Notes under the pieces: generated by a model | Seen by the model: the letters and a program-made list of their open reading frames with translations, nothing else | What the model was told of the DNA's origin: nothing | Database searches by the model: none | Made by a program: the position numbers and the translations under genes | Origin: Thermoanaerobaculia bacterium | Lineage (GTDB): Bacteria; Acidobacteriota; Thermoanaerobaculia; Gp7-AA8 | NCBI GenBank assembly: GCA_017883205.1 | Contig: JADGNZ010000022.1 | Coordinates: forward strand, 41,678-105,677 | Reading direction: 5' to 3' | Length of the DNA stretch: 64,000 bases | Shown here: piece by piece, positions 50,830 through 60,585 of the stretch | How positions within the stretch are numbered: the stretch's first letter is position 1 | Layout: every line of letters begins with the position of its first letter

Positions 50830-51267
50830 ATGCCCTACTGTCCAACGTGTAAACAAGCCTGGCCGGATGGTGAGAAGGAATGCCCGACCGACCACACACC
50901 CCTGGTCGAGGAGCTGCCGTACCAGTCGGTTCAGAGTGATGCCGATGGTACGACGTGGGTCGAGATCGCCAGCACGGGTGTGGACGACCGGGCGCGCATT
51001 ATCAAGGGATTCCTCGATGCTGAGGGAATCCCGGCGCAGATCGAGAACGTGAAGTTCAGCATGGAGCCGATCAACTTCGGCACCATGGGTGACATCCGCA
51101 TCTATGTGCGAGCTGAAGACGAAGAACGCGCGCAGGAACTGCTGCGTCAGCGCGAGGCAGACTTCGACCGGCTGGAGGATGACGCCGACACGATCGTCAC
51201 CGACGAGGGCACGGCCGAGATCACCGAAGACGAAGAGATCGCTCCGGAGCCAGCGGAGAAAGAATGA
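50830..51267 (+). CDS. Zinc-ribbon plus DUF2007 protein
   Basis: A 145-residue protein starting at ATG 50830 with GAGGAG in front. Residues 1-20 form a zinc ribbon (MPYCPTCKQAWPDGEKECP). The middle (WVEIASTGVDDRARIIKGFLDAEGIPAQIENVKFSMEPINFGTMGDIRIYVRAEDEERAQELLRQ) is a DUF2007 signal-transduction-like domain. An acidic tail follows. It is coupled by an ATGA overlap to the next gene and is 32 bases after selD. Confidence 0.8.
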   Translation: MPYCPTCKQAWPDGEKECPTDHTPLVEELPYQSVQSDADGTTWVEIASTGVDDRARIIKGFLDAEGIPAQIENVKFSMEPINFGTMGDIRIYVRAEDEERAQELLRQREADFDRLEDDADTIVTDEGTAEITEDEEIAPEPAEKE

Positions 51268-51890
51268 CCGAAGAGCCGTACGCGCCGGCGCCGAGTGAGC
51301 GTGCCGACGAGCGTCATGAGCGGTCTGCGCGGGACGAGGCTCCGCTGATGCCGCCGTGGGTGCCTGCAGTCATCGGCGTGGTTCTGGTATCAATGGCCGC
51401 GCTTGCGGTCTACACCGGCATTCGCTATCGCAACCCGCCTGCGCTCGCGAATCCCGTGATCAAGCGCCATCCCGTACGTCCGATGACGAGCGGTGCCGGA
51501 CCGCCGGGCGAGCCCGAGCCGGGCGCGTCGCTCGCCTTTCCTGGCGACGCCGACAACACACCGGCCGCGCGTGAAGCGGTGACCGGCAATGCCCGCGCCG
51601 AAATCACCGGAACAGGCCACGGCATCACGGCAACGGTGCGCATATGGGCCCGCCGGGGAATGATGACAAATGTCACTCCCGGCGATGCCATGGTCGCCGT
51701 CAACGATCTCGTCATCGGTCAGGCCAAGCAGTTCAGCACGATGGATGAGGTCTATGACTTTCCAGCTCCCGGCAGCTACACGATCCATCTCAGCGCGCCG
51801 GGCTACAAAGACCAGCAGTTTGTCGTGACGGTCGCGGACGATGCAAAGCTCGAGATTGCGCGGCTGGATGTGAAGTTGGAGAAGCGGTAG
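51264..51890 (+). CDS. Membrane-anchored PEGA-like protein
   Basis: A 208-residue protein. A polar, disordered N-terminus is followed by one membrane segment (PPWVPAVIGVVLVSMAALAVYTGI, residues 30-53), a Pro/Gly linker, and a C-terminal beta domain (VRIWARRGMMTNVTPGDAMVAVNDLVIGQAKQF, YTIHLSAPGYKDQQFVVTVADDAKLEIARLDVKLEK) that reads like a PEGA domain. Overlaps the previous gene by 4 bases. Surface or periplasmic role inferred only. Confidence 0.7.
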   Translation: MTEEPYAPAPSERADERHERSARDEAPLMPPWVPAVIGVVLVSMAALAVYTGIRYRNPPALANPVIKRHPVRPMTSGAGPPGEPEPGASLAFPGDADNTPAAREAVTGNARAEITGTGHGITATVRIWARRGMMTNVTPGDAMVAVNDLVIGQAKQFSTMDEVYDFPAPGSYTIHLSAPGYKDQQFVVTVADDAKLEIARLDVKLEKR

Positions 51891-51891
51891 C

Positions 51892-52117
51892 TGCGGCCGC
51901 CGGAGGCGGCCGCGTTGTCTGTTGATTGCGCTTCGCGCGTTGTCGGTTGTCAGTTGATCGCGACGCTGTCGCGACGCTGAAACGGCTCGCAACCCAAATG
52001 CACGGGTGCGAGGATCGGGCCAACGCAGCAGTTGAGGCAACTGCCAATAGCCAACTGACAACGCGCGAAGCGCAACCAACCGACAACCGACAACGCGGCC
52101 GCCCTCGGCGGCCGCAA
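51892..52117. repeat. REP doublet (REPIN-like) without array
   Basis: The left half (51892-51956) has a GCGGCCGCC/GGCGGCCGC hairpin, then GCGTTGTCTGTT, then TTGCGCTTCGCGCGTTGTCG and GTTGTCAGTTG. The right half (52050-52117) is the inverted copy with the same hairpin. Between them is a small GCGAC-GCT-GTCGC hairpin and about 80 bases of other sequence. The end units match those of the module at 36982-37636. It fills the gap between two convergent genes. Confidence 0.75.
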
Positions 52118-52118
52118 T

Positions 52119-54215
52119 TCAATGCGCCGCCTGGTGCTCCGCCTGCGCCTTCTTGTGTTCGTTGATGATCTTTTCCTGCAGGTTGCGCGGGACTTCCTCG
52201 TAGTGCGATGACTCCATGTGAAAGCTTCCGCGGCCCTGCGTGATGGAGCGGAGCGTCGATCCGTAGGTCAGCATCTCGGCAAGCGGTACGCGTGCCTTCA
52301 CCGTTTGCGTGTCGCCGTCGGCATCGACGCCCTCGACGCGGCCGCGGCGGGAGTTGAGGTCGCCCATGATGTCGCCGATGTACTCAGCAGGCGCACTGAT
52401 GTCGACGTGCATGATCGGCTCGAGCAGCGTGGCGCGGGCCTGCTCCATCGCCTGCTGATACGCCAGCGAGCCTGCGATCTTGAACGCCATTTCCGACGAA
52501 TCGACGTCATGGTACTGGCCGTCCTTCAGGCGGACGCGGAAGTCGACCATCGGAAAGCCGGCCAGGAAGCCCTTCTTCCGCGCGTCCTGAATCCCTTTCT
52601 CGACCGCCGGAATGTACTGCCGCGGGATGGAGCCGCCGAAGATCTCATCGACGAACTCGAAGTCGGCTCCGCGCGCCAGCGGTTCCACCGAGATCTTGCA
52701 GTCGGCGAACTGTCCGTGGCCGCCCGACTGTTTCTTGTGTCGGCCGTGCGCGTCGGCGGGCTTTGTGATCGTCTCGCGGTACGGAACCTTCGGCGGATGC
52801 AGGATCACGTCAACGCCGTACTTTTTCTTCAGCTTCGAGACGACGATCTCGACGTGAAGCTGTCCCTGTCCCGAGATCAGGAACTCTTTGGTCTGTTCGT
52901 CGCGGCCGAACTTGATCGAAGGATCTTCCTCGATGATGCGGCCGATGGCCACGCCGAGCTTGTCTTCATCGCCGCGCGCCTTCGCTTCCACCGCAAACGA
53001 GATCGCAGCCTCGGGATAATGAATGTGCTCGAGCACGATGGGATGCTGTGCCGTTGCGAGCGAATCGCCGGTGTGCACGTCCTTCAGCTTCGCCACCGCG
53101 CCGATGTCGCCGGCGCGCAGCTCGGAGACCGGAACCTGCTGTTTGCCCTGGATGAGCTGCAGCTTGCCGACGCGCTCTTCGTGATCCTTGGTCGTGTTCC
53201 AGTAGGTGTGATCCGACTGCAACGTGCCGGAGTAAACGCGGAAGAGCGAGACGCGGCCGGAGAAGGGATCGGAGAATGTCTTGAAGACCAGCGCGCTCGG
53301 GAAGGCCTCCGCGCGGCGCTCGAACGTGATCGGCTCACCTTTCTTGTCTTTGCCGTCGATCGTCTTGACTTCGTCCGCGGGAGGCAGCAGCGCCACGATG
53401 GCATCGAGGATGGCGTGGCCGCCGATGTTGTGCGCCGCCGAGTCGAGGACCACGGGAAAAATCTGATGATGCGACACTTCGCGTTTCAAGCCGTCCAGCA
53501 GCTCTTCCTGCGAGAGGCCGCCCTGATCGAAGAAGCGCTCCATCAGCGTGTCGTCGCCCTCGGCCACCTTCTCGATCAACTGCGCGCGCCAGTCGTCGGC
53601 CTCGCTCTTCATGTCTGCCGGAATCTCGATCATCTCGAACTTTCCTGAGCCGTCGAGTGCGTATTTCCAGGCCTTCATCGAAACGAGATCGATGACACCC
53701 GTGAAGTCTTTTTCTTCGCCGATCGGGAGCTGAATCGGCACGACGTTCTTGCCGAACTTATTCTGCAGCGCGTCGAGCGTCCGCGTGAACGACGCACGCT
53801 CGCGGTCCATCTTGTTGATGACCACGAGGCGCGGCAGCTCGAACTCCTCTGCGAACTTCCAGACGCGCTCCGTGGAGACTTCCACGCCGGTCACGCCGCT
53901 GACGACGATCGCCGCCGAGTCGACGACGCGCAACGCCGAGCGCGCCTCCATCACGAAGATTCCGAAGCCCGGCGTGTCGATGAAGTTGATTTTCGTGTTC
54001 TGCCACTCCGCGAATGCCACCGCGGTGGAGATCGAGTGCTTGCGGTCGATCTCATCCTGGTCGAAGTCGGTGACGGTCGTTCCGTCGTCGATCTTTCCGA
54101 GCCGCGTGATGGCGCCGGCGTTGAACAGGAGCTGCGTGACGAGCGACGTTTTTCCGGTGTCGTTATGTCCTACGACCGCTACGTTGCGAATCTCAGAGCC
54201 CGAGTAAACCTTCAT
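52119..54215 (-). CDS. fusA: Elongation factor G paralogue (EF-G2-like)
   Basis: A 698-residue translational GTPase. G1 is [10 protein letters not shown] (usual EF-G has AHIDAGKTT), followed by [12 protein letters not shown] (G3) and [12 protein letters not shown] (G4), and the later EF-G domains are present ([48 protein letters not shown], and the C-terminal [20 protein letters not shown]). The altered G1 motif places it with EF-G-like factors of unclear function that many bacteria keep in addition to the main EF-G. No ribosomal-protein operon is nearby, which also points to the secondary type. Confidence 0.9.
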   Translation of the reverse strand: MKVYSGSEIRNVAVVGHNDTGKTSLVTQLLFNAGAITRLGKIDDGTTVTDFDQDEIDRKHSISTAVAFAEWQNTKINFIDTPGFGIFVMEARSALRVVDSAAIVVSGVTGVEVSTERVWKFAEEFELPRLVVINKMDRERASFTRTLDALQNKFGKNVVPIQLPIGEEKDFTGVIDLVSMKAWKYALDGSGKFEMIEIPADMKSEADDWRAQLIEKVAEGDDTLMERFFDQGGLSQEELLDGLKREVSHHQIFPVVLDSAAHNIGGHAILDAIVALLPPADEVKTIDGKDKKGEPITFERRAEAFPSALVFKTFSDPFSGRVSLFRVYSGTLQSDHTYWNTTKDHEERVGKLQLIQGKQQVPVSELRAGDIGAVAKLKDVHTGDSLATAQHPIVLEHIHYPEAAISFAVEAKARGDEDKLGVAIGRIIEEDPSIKFGRDEQTKEFLISGQGQLHVEIVVSKLKKKYGVDVILHPPKVPYRETITKPADAHGRHKKQSGGHGQFADCKISVEPLARGADFEFVDEIFGGSIPRQYIPAVEKGIQDARKKGFLAGFPMVDFRVRLKDGQYHDVDSSEMAFKIAGSLAYQQAMEQARATLLEPIMHVDISAPAEYIGDIMGDLNSRRGRVEGVDADGDTQTVKARVPLAEMLTYGSTLRSITQGRGSFHMESSHYEEVPRNLQEKIINEHKKAQAEHQAAH

Positions 54216-54349
54216 GTTGGTCGTCCTTCACTTCGGGATTTCATCAAAAGGAGGTAGATCATAAATTAAAATGCGATACCACATTCGGAATCCACCTAAC
54301 GCGGCACGCCGGGCGATCCACGGTATCGTACGGATGCAGGGAGTTATGA

Positions 54350-56452
54350 TTGACGGCTCATGAACCTCCCGCGCAATCGGGAGCTGACGCGGGAGAAGAG
54401 CGAAACCAGGTGAAGCTCGGCCGGTATGAGGTCGTTCGCGAGCTCGGCAAGGGGGCGATGGGAATCGTCTACCTTGCCAAAGATCCGCTCATCGGACGTC
54501 TCGTCGCGCTCAAGACGATCCGCCCTTCGGCGCATGCCGACGATGAGGACACCAAGGAGTTCCAGGCGCGCTTCGTTCGCGAAGCGCAGGCCGCCGGAAT
54601 CCTCAACCATCCTTCGATCGTCACCGTCCACGACATTGGCGTTGACGATCCCACCGGCGTGTCGTTCATCGCCATGGAGTATGTCGAAGGACAGAACCTC
54701 AAAGAGGTGCTGTCGGCAGGACGTCCGCTGTCATTCGAACAGGCTGCCGATATCATCGCGCAGGTAGCCGAGGGTCTCGACTTCGCGCACGCAAAAGGGA
54801 TCGTGCATCGTGATGTGAAGCCGGCGAACATCATTCTTCTCGAAGGCAACCGCGCCAAGATCACGGACTTTGGCATCGCCAAGATCACCTCGGGCGCCAA
54901 CCTGACGACGACCGGCCAGTTTCTCGGCACGCCGAACTACATGGCGCCCGAGCAGATCAAAGGGACGCCGGTCGATGGACGCAGCGATATTTTCTCGCTT
55001 GGCATCTGTCTCTACGAATGCCTCACGCATCGCAAGCCATTCGGCGGCGATTCATTGACGTCGATCTCGTACAAGATCGTTCACGAGCCGTTTCCGCCGC
55101 TTCAGGAGGTCAATCCGACGATTCCTGACGGCTTCGCCGACGTCGTCAGCCATTGCCTGGCGAAGGATCCGGTCAAGCGATACCAGCGCGGCAAGGACCT
55201 GGCGACCGCGCTGCGTGCCGTGATCCGCGGCGAGCGCCCCACTCGCTCGTCCGAGCCGCTTTTCGCCGACGCCACCGTCGTCACGCGCGGCGACCGCGAA
55301 AAGCAGATGACGATAGAAATCCCGTTTCCGGAAGCACAGACCGCCGAGGTGGAGATGGAGGCGGGTCCGCAGTTGGATACGAATCCTGCGGCAGCGAAGC
55401 CGGCAACAGCGCCTGTCGCAAAGCCGGTCACGAAAGCAAAATCCGTCGGCGTCGATTGGAAAAAGACCTGGAACGGGCTGGTCTCGAGCACTCCCGACTG
55501 GCGGAAGTTGAGCTGGAAGTCGCGCATCAATCCGATCCTCTTCGTGACCGTTGCCGCCATCCCGCTCATCGCCCTCGCCATCGTCATGCTCGTGCTTCGC
55601 TCAAAGCAAGTCGCGGTGCCTGTGGTCGACAAGGCTGCGGAGGCTAAGGTCGCAAAGGAGCGGAAGCTCCGGACGGAAGCAAATCGCGTCCTGCACGAAG
55701 GCCGCGTCAACGATGCATTCGAACGCTACGAGGAATTGCTAAGAATGGCTCCCCGCTCGCCGGCGATCGGAGCACTGGTGCTGCGGTTGTCGCAGCTCCG
55801 CCAGCAGGATGAGGTCGGGAAGCAGCAGCTCATGGCAGCGCAGCAGCAATTCGATCAGGGGATGGCGCTATACAACCAGAAGAAGTTCGCAGAGGCCATT
55901 CCGCTGTTCGAGGAGTCGTTCCATCTCAACCCGAGCTCCGATGCTACAGCGCAGTATTTGAAGCTGGCGCAGCAGGAGGATGCTCGCGTGAAGGCCGAGC
56001 GCGCCTCGGCCCGCCAGGCGAAGACGACATCAAAGACTTCTTCGCAGACGGCCGTGACCCCGGCAGTGACGACGGCGCATCCCGGTACGACCGCGACTCG
56101 CGCGCCCCAACCTTCTTCGCTGGTAGCAGGCGCTCCGGCTTCGTTGACGACGATTGTTAACAGCACGGTCGCGGACGGCTACATCGTCGTGAGAGCTGGG
56201 TCCGACGAAGTGGCGCGGGAGAATCTCTGGGCCGAGCGCCGTTTCTTTCACACCCATGTGTCGAAGCAGGTGAACGTGACGAAGGAGTTTCCGGCCAAAA
56301 ACGCTGACCTCGAGTTCTGGGTCGTCGTTCAATCCCTCGGCGTGAACGAGCACCGCGTTCTTCGCGCTCAGAACTTCGAGCCCGGCAGCAACCACAAGCT
56401 GGTGGTCACCTTCGATCCGAAGAGCAAACGGGTCGACTTCCAATTCAATTGA
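54350..56452 (+). CDS. Serine/threonine protein kinase with C-terminal periplasmic part
   Basis: A 700-residue Hanks-type kinase. The kinase domain (about residues 25-290) has GKGAMG (33-38), Lys55 (VALKTI), HRDVKPAN (Asp155) and DFG (173-175), with the TPNYMAPEQIKG activation segment. A membrane segment lies near residue 400 (PILFVTVAAIPLIALAIVMLVL), followed by helical repeats resembling TPRs (LHEGRVNDAFERYEELLRMAP; QGMALYNQKKFAEAIPLFEESFHLNPSS) and a beta-rich end. TTG 54350 follows GGGAG with 6-base spacing; GTG 54410 is an alternative start. Confidence 0.93.
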   Translation: MTAHEPPAQSGADAGEERNQVKLGRYEVVRELGKGAMGIVYLAKDPLIGRLVALKTIRPSAHADDEDTKEFQARFVREAQAAGILNHPSIVTVHDIGVDDPTGVSFIAMEYVEGQNLKEVLSAGRPLSFEQAADIIAQVAEGLDFAHAKGIVHRDVKPANIILLEGNRAKITDFGIAKITSGANLTTTGQFLGTPNYMAPEQIKGTPVDGRSDIFSLGICLYECLTHRKPFGGDSLTSISYKIVHEPFPPLQEVNPTIPDGFADVVSHCLAKDPVKRYQRGKDLATALRAVIRGERPTRSSEPLFADATVVTRGDREKQMTIEIPFPEAQTAEVEMEAGPQLDTNPAAAKPATAPVAKPVTKAKSVGVDWKKTWNGLVSSTPDWRKLSWKSRINPILFVTVAAIPLIALAIVMLVLRSKQVAVPVVDKAAEAKVAKERKLRTEANRVLHEGRVNDAFERYEELLRMAPRSPAIGALVLRLSQLRQQDEVGKQQLMAAQQQFDQGMALYNQKKFAEAIPLFEESFHLNPSSDATAQYLKLAQQEDARVKAERASARQAKTTSKTSSQTAVTPAVTTAHPGTTATRAPQPSSLVAGAPASLTTIVNSTVADGYIVVRAGSDEVARENLWAERRFFHTHVSKQVNVTKEFPAKNADLEFWVVVQSLGVNEHRVLRAQNFEPGSNHKLVVTFDPKSKRVDFQFN

Positions 56453-57357
56453 TGACGCGGGAATCGGGAGCCGGGAGTCGGGTGTCGGAAATCCGGCCTG
56501 CGGCCTCCGGCCTCAATCTGCCCACGTCGTTTGCCATCGTTTCGCGCGACGAATCGTGGCAGCGCGGCACGATGGTGGAGTCGCGCCTGATGCACGGCCA
56601 CGCGCGTCAGCGGGGAAATTCGATCGAGGCAGTCGATACCTGCGACGAGCGTCTCGCGCATGCGTGCGACGCCGCGGCCGAAGCCGTGCGCGCGCTGGTG
56701 GACACGCTGCGTGAGGCGCAGGTTCGCATGCGCGTGCGTGCCACGCGCGAGGATGACGCGGAGAGCGTCGAGACCACGATCACGCTTCGGATGCACGACC
56801 TGTCGATCGTGACGACGCCGGCGGATGCGCATCGCGACTATGCATTACTGAAGGTCCTCACTGGAGTGCAGCCGGCCGCGAAGCTTGCGCCATTACCGAT
56901 CGTCTGGCTGAACGGATCGGCCGCGGTCCTGCTTCACGAGGCGATCGGTCATGCCCGGGAGCATGGCGCCGTGGAGATTTCCTGGCCACTCTGGCTGACG
57001 GTCGAGGCGCCGCTGGCACTGCGGCGCGAGACGTTCCGTGACGTGCCGTTGCCTCGGATGACGCATCTCATGGCCCGCCAGTCGGGAGCGCCGTTCGCGC
57101 CGCCGCGCGAACGGATCGATGTTCAACTCGTCGCCGGAGGAGGCTACGATCCGGTCACCGACATCGTGACGATCAACGTCGCTGTTTCCTCTGTCGGAGC
57201 GTTCACCATTCAGCGCACACGGTCCGAGATTGCCGCTTCGCTCGCGGGTGCGGTGGGCGAACCGCTCCGTTACCCAGGCGTGATCTGTTCCCGCGAAGGG
57301 CAGCAGCTTTACGTCGCGTCGGACGCGCCGGTGATGCTCATGGATGCGCTGCCATGA
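56449..57357 (+). CDS. TldD-like protein
   Basis: A 302-residue protein. The central VLLHEAIGHAREH carries the HExxxH motif of TldD, and the flanking regions are compatible with a TldD/PmbA fold, but the chain is much shorter than TldD (about 480). The first 20 residues (RESGAGSRVSEIRPAASG) come from a GGGAGTCGGG word repeat, so the true start may be further in. It overlaps the kinase stop and the following gene by 4 bases each. TldD/TldE process microcin and peptide substrates; a shortened relative with another task is likely here. Confidence 0.6.
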   Translation: MMTRESGAGSRVSEIRPAASGLNLPTSFAIVSRDESWQRGTMVESRLMHGHARQRGNSIEAVDTCDERLAHACDAAAEAVRALVDTLREAQVRMRVRATREDDAESVETTITLRMHDLSIVTTPADAHRDYALLKVLTGVQPAAKLAPLPIVWLNGSAAVLLHEAIGHAREHGAVEISWPLWLTVEAPLALRRETFRDVPLPRMTHLMARQSGAPFAPPRERIDVQLVAGGGYDPVTDIVTINVAVSSVGAFTIQRTRSEIAASLAGAVGEPLRYPGVICSREGQQLYVASDAPVMLMDALP

Positions 57358-58271
57358 CGAGCCTCTATCGCAAATGGGGACGCGTTATCCGTTACGAGAA
57401 CGGAACCACGATTCGTGTCGAGGAGGCGGGTGAGGCCACCGAAGTTGAAGGGGTGTTCGAGGTCCGGCCGATGCCGTGGGGGAAAGGAGCACAGACAAGA
57501 GTGTCTGTGCCACACCACTCTCGGCGACAAGCGAGAGCATCCGTGCTGCAGGATTCTCTGCTCGAAGAACGAGTGCCTCTGCCCCAGGCGAGCCTCGACC
57601 TGCAACAGGTGGAGTCTTTTGTGGCACAGACACTCCTGTCTGTGCACTCGTGCATCGTGGAGCGCCTGATCATCTCCGCCGGTATTTCCACCCACGAGAC
57701 AAACGGCGTGACTTGGACCGAGGAATCGCGGCGCGTGCACCTCTCGCTCGTCAAAGGGAGATTGCGAGTGCTCGTCGATCTCGCTTCGTTCGATCTCGAT
57801 GCGCTCCGCTCGGTCGCCGGCGCGCTCGCGCGTGTTGGCGACGCGCGCGAAGCGCCGCCGCGTGTCCGCCTTGCGCCGAACGTCGCCGCGGCGCTGCTGC
57901 CGTCGCTCGTCGGCGAGATCGCGATCGAACAGCGTGGAGGAGGTTTCGATGGACAAGGGCTGGCGATCGAGACGCGCGCGGTAACCGCCGATGACCCGCC
58001 GAATTGGTACCGGCCCAGCTACGCGATCCGCCCGCGGCGTGCCTGGCTCAATCTCCGTCCGCTGCCATTCGGAACGATCGACGAGAGTGTCCCGATCGCC
58101 GTTGCCATGCTGGCGCCTGTCACAGGAACGAGCCTCCACGTGCTTTGCATCGACGGGGATGCCGTCTATCCCGCCGAGCTCAGCGCAGATCGCGTCACCT
58201 CCGTGTCGAACGACGAGCCGGTTTGGTATCCGTATGCAGCCGGTTCGTTCGGCGTCGAGATGATGCTTTAG
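57354..58271 (+). CDS. Partner of the TldD-like gene, with an in-frame repeat insertion
   Basis: A 305-residue frame coupled to the TldD-like gene. The body (WTEESRRVHLSLVKGRLRVLVDLASFDLDALRSVAGALARVGD) could be a TldE/PmbA-like half, but I am not certain. Residues about 45-98 (GAQTRVSVPHH ... FVAQTLLSVHS) are translated from the REP-type element at 57489-57645, which is inserted without breaking the frame. That stretch is therefore not ancestral protein sequence. Confidence 0.6.
   Translation: MTSLYRKWGRVIRYENGTTIRVEEAGEATEVEGVFEVRPMPWGKGAQTRVSVPHHSRRQARASVLQDSLLEERVPLPQASLDLQQVESFVAQTLLSVHSCIVERLIISAGISTHETNGVTWTEESRRVHLSLVKGRLRVLVDLASFDLDALRSVAGALARVGDAREAPPRVRLAPNVAAALLPSLVGEIAIEQRGGGFDGQGLAIETRAVTADDPPNWYRPSYAIRPRRAWLNLRPLPFGTIDESVPIAVAMLAPVTGTSLHVLCIDGDAVYPAELSADRVTSVSNDEPVWYPYAAGSFGVEMML
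57489..57645. repeat. REPIN-like element inside a coding sequence
   Basis: The left unit at 57489-57514 (GCACAGACAAGAGTGTCTGT and on) is a 9-bp hairpin with four-base loop. The right unit at 57620-57645 is its reverse complement with 25 of 26 bases identical. The 105-base interior carries other small palindromes. The reading frame of the host gene passes through both units. Confidence 0.8.
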
Positions 58272-58286
58272 AATCGCGGGCACTGC

Positions 58287-58553
58287 ATGGCCACAAGCAT
58301 CCGGCAAATCGAGTTTCTGGCGCGTTCGATCGTGAACCGTCTCGAAGATCGCGGCCTCGTCGAGTTCGGCGATGCCGAGATCGGAATCGACGTCGTCACC
58401 AGAACTCTCGAGGAGAACTTCGCCGCCTACGACGCCATCGAGGCGGAAGCACGCATCCGCCTGACAAAGACGATCGGAACCCGCGAGCCATCCGAGAACG
58501 AAGTCCTCGAAGCGATGCGGAAGGTGGCTGTCGAACGGAATGTGACGTTATGA
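58287..58553 (+). CDS. DUF507-family protein
   Basis: An 88-residue protein of the DUF507 type: [24 protein letters not shown] at the N-terminus and [18 protein letters not shown] at the end. The function is unknown. Orthologues are often 90 or 180 residues long, the longer form being a duplication. It sits between the TldD-like pair and the carboxyltransferase gene and is followed by the G-rich inverted element. Confidence 0.8.
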   Translation: MATSIRQIEFLARSIVNRLEDRGLVEFGDAEIGIDVVTRTLEENFAAYDAIEAEARIRLTKTIGTREPSENEVLEAMRKVAVERNVTL

Positions 58554-58556
58554 GCG

Positions 58557-58734
58557 GGGTGTGGGGAGTAGGGGGTGGGGAGTGGGAGAGAGCTTCCGCT
58601 CCGTCACACTCTGCGGGAGCGTGCTTGGCAATTCACATGTCGCACTTCGAAGAACTAACGACTCACTTATCGGGCGCAGGCAATCGAATCAGCGCGTCTC
58701 CGCTCCCACCCCCCACCCCCCACCCCCCACACCC
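58557..58734. repeat. Gene-less inverted element with GGGGTGT/GGGGAGT arms
   Basis: The left arm (58557-58597) begins GCGGGGTGTGGGGAGTAGGG and the right arm (58702-58734, CCCACCCCCCACCCCCCACA) is complementary. The 104-base centre has no gene. The element ends one base before the ATG of the carboxyltransferase, so its right arm provides the whole region where a ribosome site would be; no Shine-Dalgarno is visible. Confidence 0.75.
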
Positions 58735-60261
58735 ATGACTTTCGACGAGAAACTAGACGAACTGCACCGCCGCAAGAAAGAGAGCGAGGCGGGAGGCGGC
58801 GAGAAGCGCATCGGGCGTCAGCATGCCGAGGGGAAGAAGACGGCGCGCGAACGAATCGCGCTGCTCTTCGATGCCGGCTCATTTCAGGAGCTCGATCAAC
58901 TGGTCGTTCATCGATCGACCGACTTCGGGATGGAGGCGCAGCGCATCGCGGGCGACGGCGTCGTCACGGGCTATGGCACGATCGGCGGGCGTCTCGTGTA
59001 CGCCTTCGCGCAGGACTTCACGGTTTTTGGTGGATCGCTCTCCGAGACGCATGCCGCCAAGATCATCAAGATCATGGATCTGGCCATGAAGAATGGTGCG
59101 CCGATCGTTGGGCTCAACGACTCCGGCGGCGCGCGAATCCAGGAAGGTGTGGTCTCGCTCGGAGGCTACGCTGACATCTTCCTGCGCAATACACTCGCCT
59201 CGGGCGTGGTGCCGCAGATCTCCGCGATCATGGGACCCTGCGCTGGCGGTGCGGTCTACTCTCCCGCGATCACCGACTTCATTCTGATGGTCAAGAAGAC
59301 CAGCTACATGTTCGTGACGGGGCCGGACGTGATCCGAACGGTGACGCACGAAGAGGTCACGAAGGAGACGCTGGGCGGCGCGGAGACGCACAACCAGATC
59401 TCAGGTGTGGCGCATTTTGCAGCTGAGTCGGACGAGGATTGCCTGGCCACGATCCGCGAGCTTCTCTCGTTTGTGCCGTCGAACAACATGGAGGATCCGC
59501 CGCACGCAGCGACGACAGACGATCCCAATCGTGTCGACGATCACCTCAACGACTTCATCCCCGATTCGCCGAACCAGCCGTATGAGATGCGCGATCTGAT
59601 CCGCACCATCGCCGACGAGGATCATTTCCTGGAGGTTCATCAGCACTTTGCGCGGAACCTGGTCGTCGGCTTCATCCGGTTGAATGGCCATTCGGTCGGT
59701 GTGGTCGCGAACCAGCCTGCCTTCCTCGCAGGAGTGCTCGACATCAACGCCTCGCGCAAGGGAGCGCGCTTCGTCCGGTTCTGCGACGCGTTCAATGTTC
59801 CGCTGCTGGTTCTCGAGGATGTGCCAGGATTTTTGCCAGGCACCGATCAGGAGTACGGCGGCATCATCATTCATGGAGCGAAACTGCTCTTCGCGCTTGC
59901 CGAGGCGACTGTTCCAAAGATCACGGTCATCACGCGCAAAGCGTACGGCGGCGCGTATTGCGTGATGAACTCGAAGCACATCCGCGCGGACATGAACTAC
60001 GCCTACCCGACGGCGGAGATCGCCGTGATGGGCGCGGAAGGTGCGGTCAACATTCTGTACAAGGGCGCCAAAGACCGCGAGTCGAAGATCGCCGAGTACA
60101 AGGAGAAATTCGCCAATCCCTTCATCGCCGCGGAGCGCGGATACGTGGACGAGATCATCGAGCCGCGCTTCACGCGCCGGAAGCTGATCACTGCCTTCGC
60201 CATGCTACGCAACAAGCGCGACAAGAACCCGCCGAAGAAGCACGGCAACATTCCGTTGTAG
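58735..60261 (+). CDS. Acyl-CoA carboxylase, carboxyltransferase subunit
   Basis: A 508-residue biotin-dependent carboxyltransferase of the propionyl-CoA/methylmalonyl-CoA type, starting [17 protein letters not shown] at 58735. Both crotonase-fold halves are clear: [29 protein letters not shown] and [20 protein letters not shown] in the first, and [57 protein letters not shown] in the second. It makes methylmalonyl-CoA from carboxybiotin; the epimerase of the next step is at 24.7 kb. The biotin carboxylase subunit is not in the window. Confidence 0.93.
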   Translation: MTFDEKLDELHRRKKESEAGGGEKRIGRQHAEGKKTARERIALLFDAGSFQELDQLVVHRSTDFGMEAQRIAGDGVVTGYGTIGGRLVYAFAQDFTVFGGSLSETHAAKIIKIMDLAMKNGAPIVGLNDSGGARIQEGVVSLGGYADIFLRNTLASGVVPQISAIMGPCAGGAVYSPAITDFILMVKKTSYMFVTGPDVIRTVTHEEVTKETLGGAETHNQISGVAHFAAESDEDCLATIRELLSFVPSNNMEDPPHAATTDDPNRVDDHLNDFIPDSPNQPYEMRDLIRTIADEDHFLEVHQHFARNLVVGFIRLNGHSVGVVANQPAFLAGVLDINASRKGARFVRFCDAFNVPLLVLEDVPGFLPGTDQEYGGIIIHGAKLLFALAEATVPKITVITRKAYGGAYCVMNSKHIRADMNYAYPTAEIAVMGAEGAVNILYKGAKDRESKIAEYKEKFANPFIAAERGYVDEIIEPRFTRRKLITAFAMLRNKRDKNPPKKHGNIPL

Positions 60262-60505
60262 GTGTCGCGGGTGTCGCGTTTCGGGGGTCGGGGGTCGGAG
60301 AGGCAGAGATCAGGAAGCAGAGATCAGCGACTGGAGATCAGCGACGGAGATCAGAGACTAGAGATCAGAGACTAGAGACTGGAGATCGGAGTCTCGAAAA
60401 CGATCTCTGATCCCTGGTCCCTGATAATCCCTGATCTCTGATCCCTGATCTCTGCCTCTCCGACTCCCCACCCCCGACTCCCGACTCCCGACTCCCGCAC
60501 CCCTG
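60262..60505. repeat. Long imperfect palindrome of word repeats (gap 60262-60585)
   Basis: A 21-base core starting GTCGGAGAGGCAGAGATCAG (60294-60314) is matched exactly by its reverse complement at 60444-60464. Outside it, GGGGGTCG/GTGTCGCG words face CGACTCCC words; inside it, GAGATCAG and GAGACTA words face CTGATCTCT and CTGATCCCT words. The whole would form a stem of over 100 bases. There is no gene in the gap before the VWFA-related gene at 60586. Confidence 0.85.
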
Positions 60506-60585
60506 TTACGCCTGAGGAACAGCTCGGAGATCCGCGCCCATAAATACGGCCCGGACGTACAATCGGCGCTTCAGGGGGAGGACCT

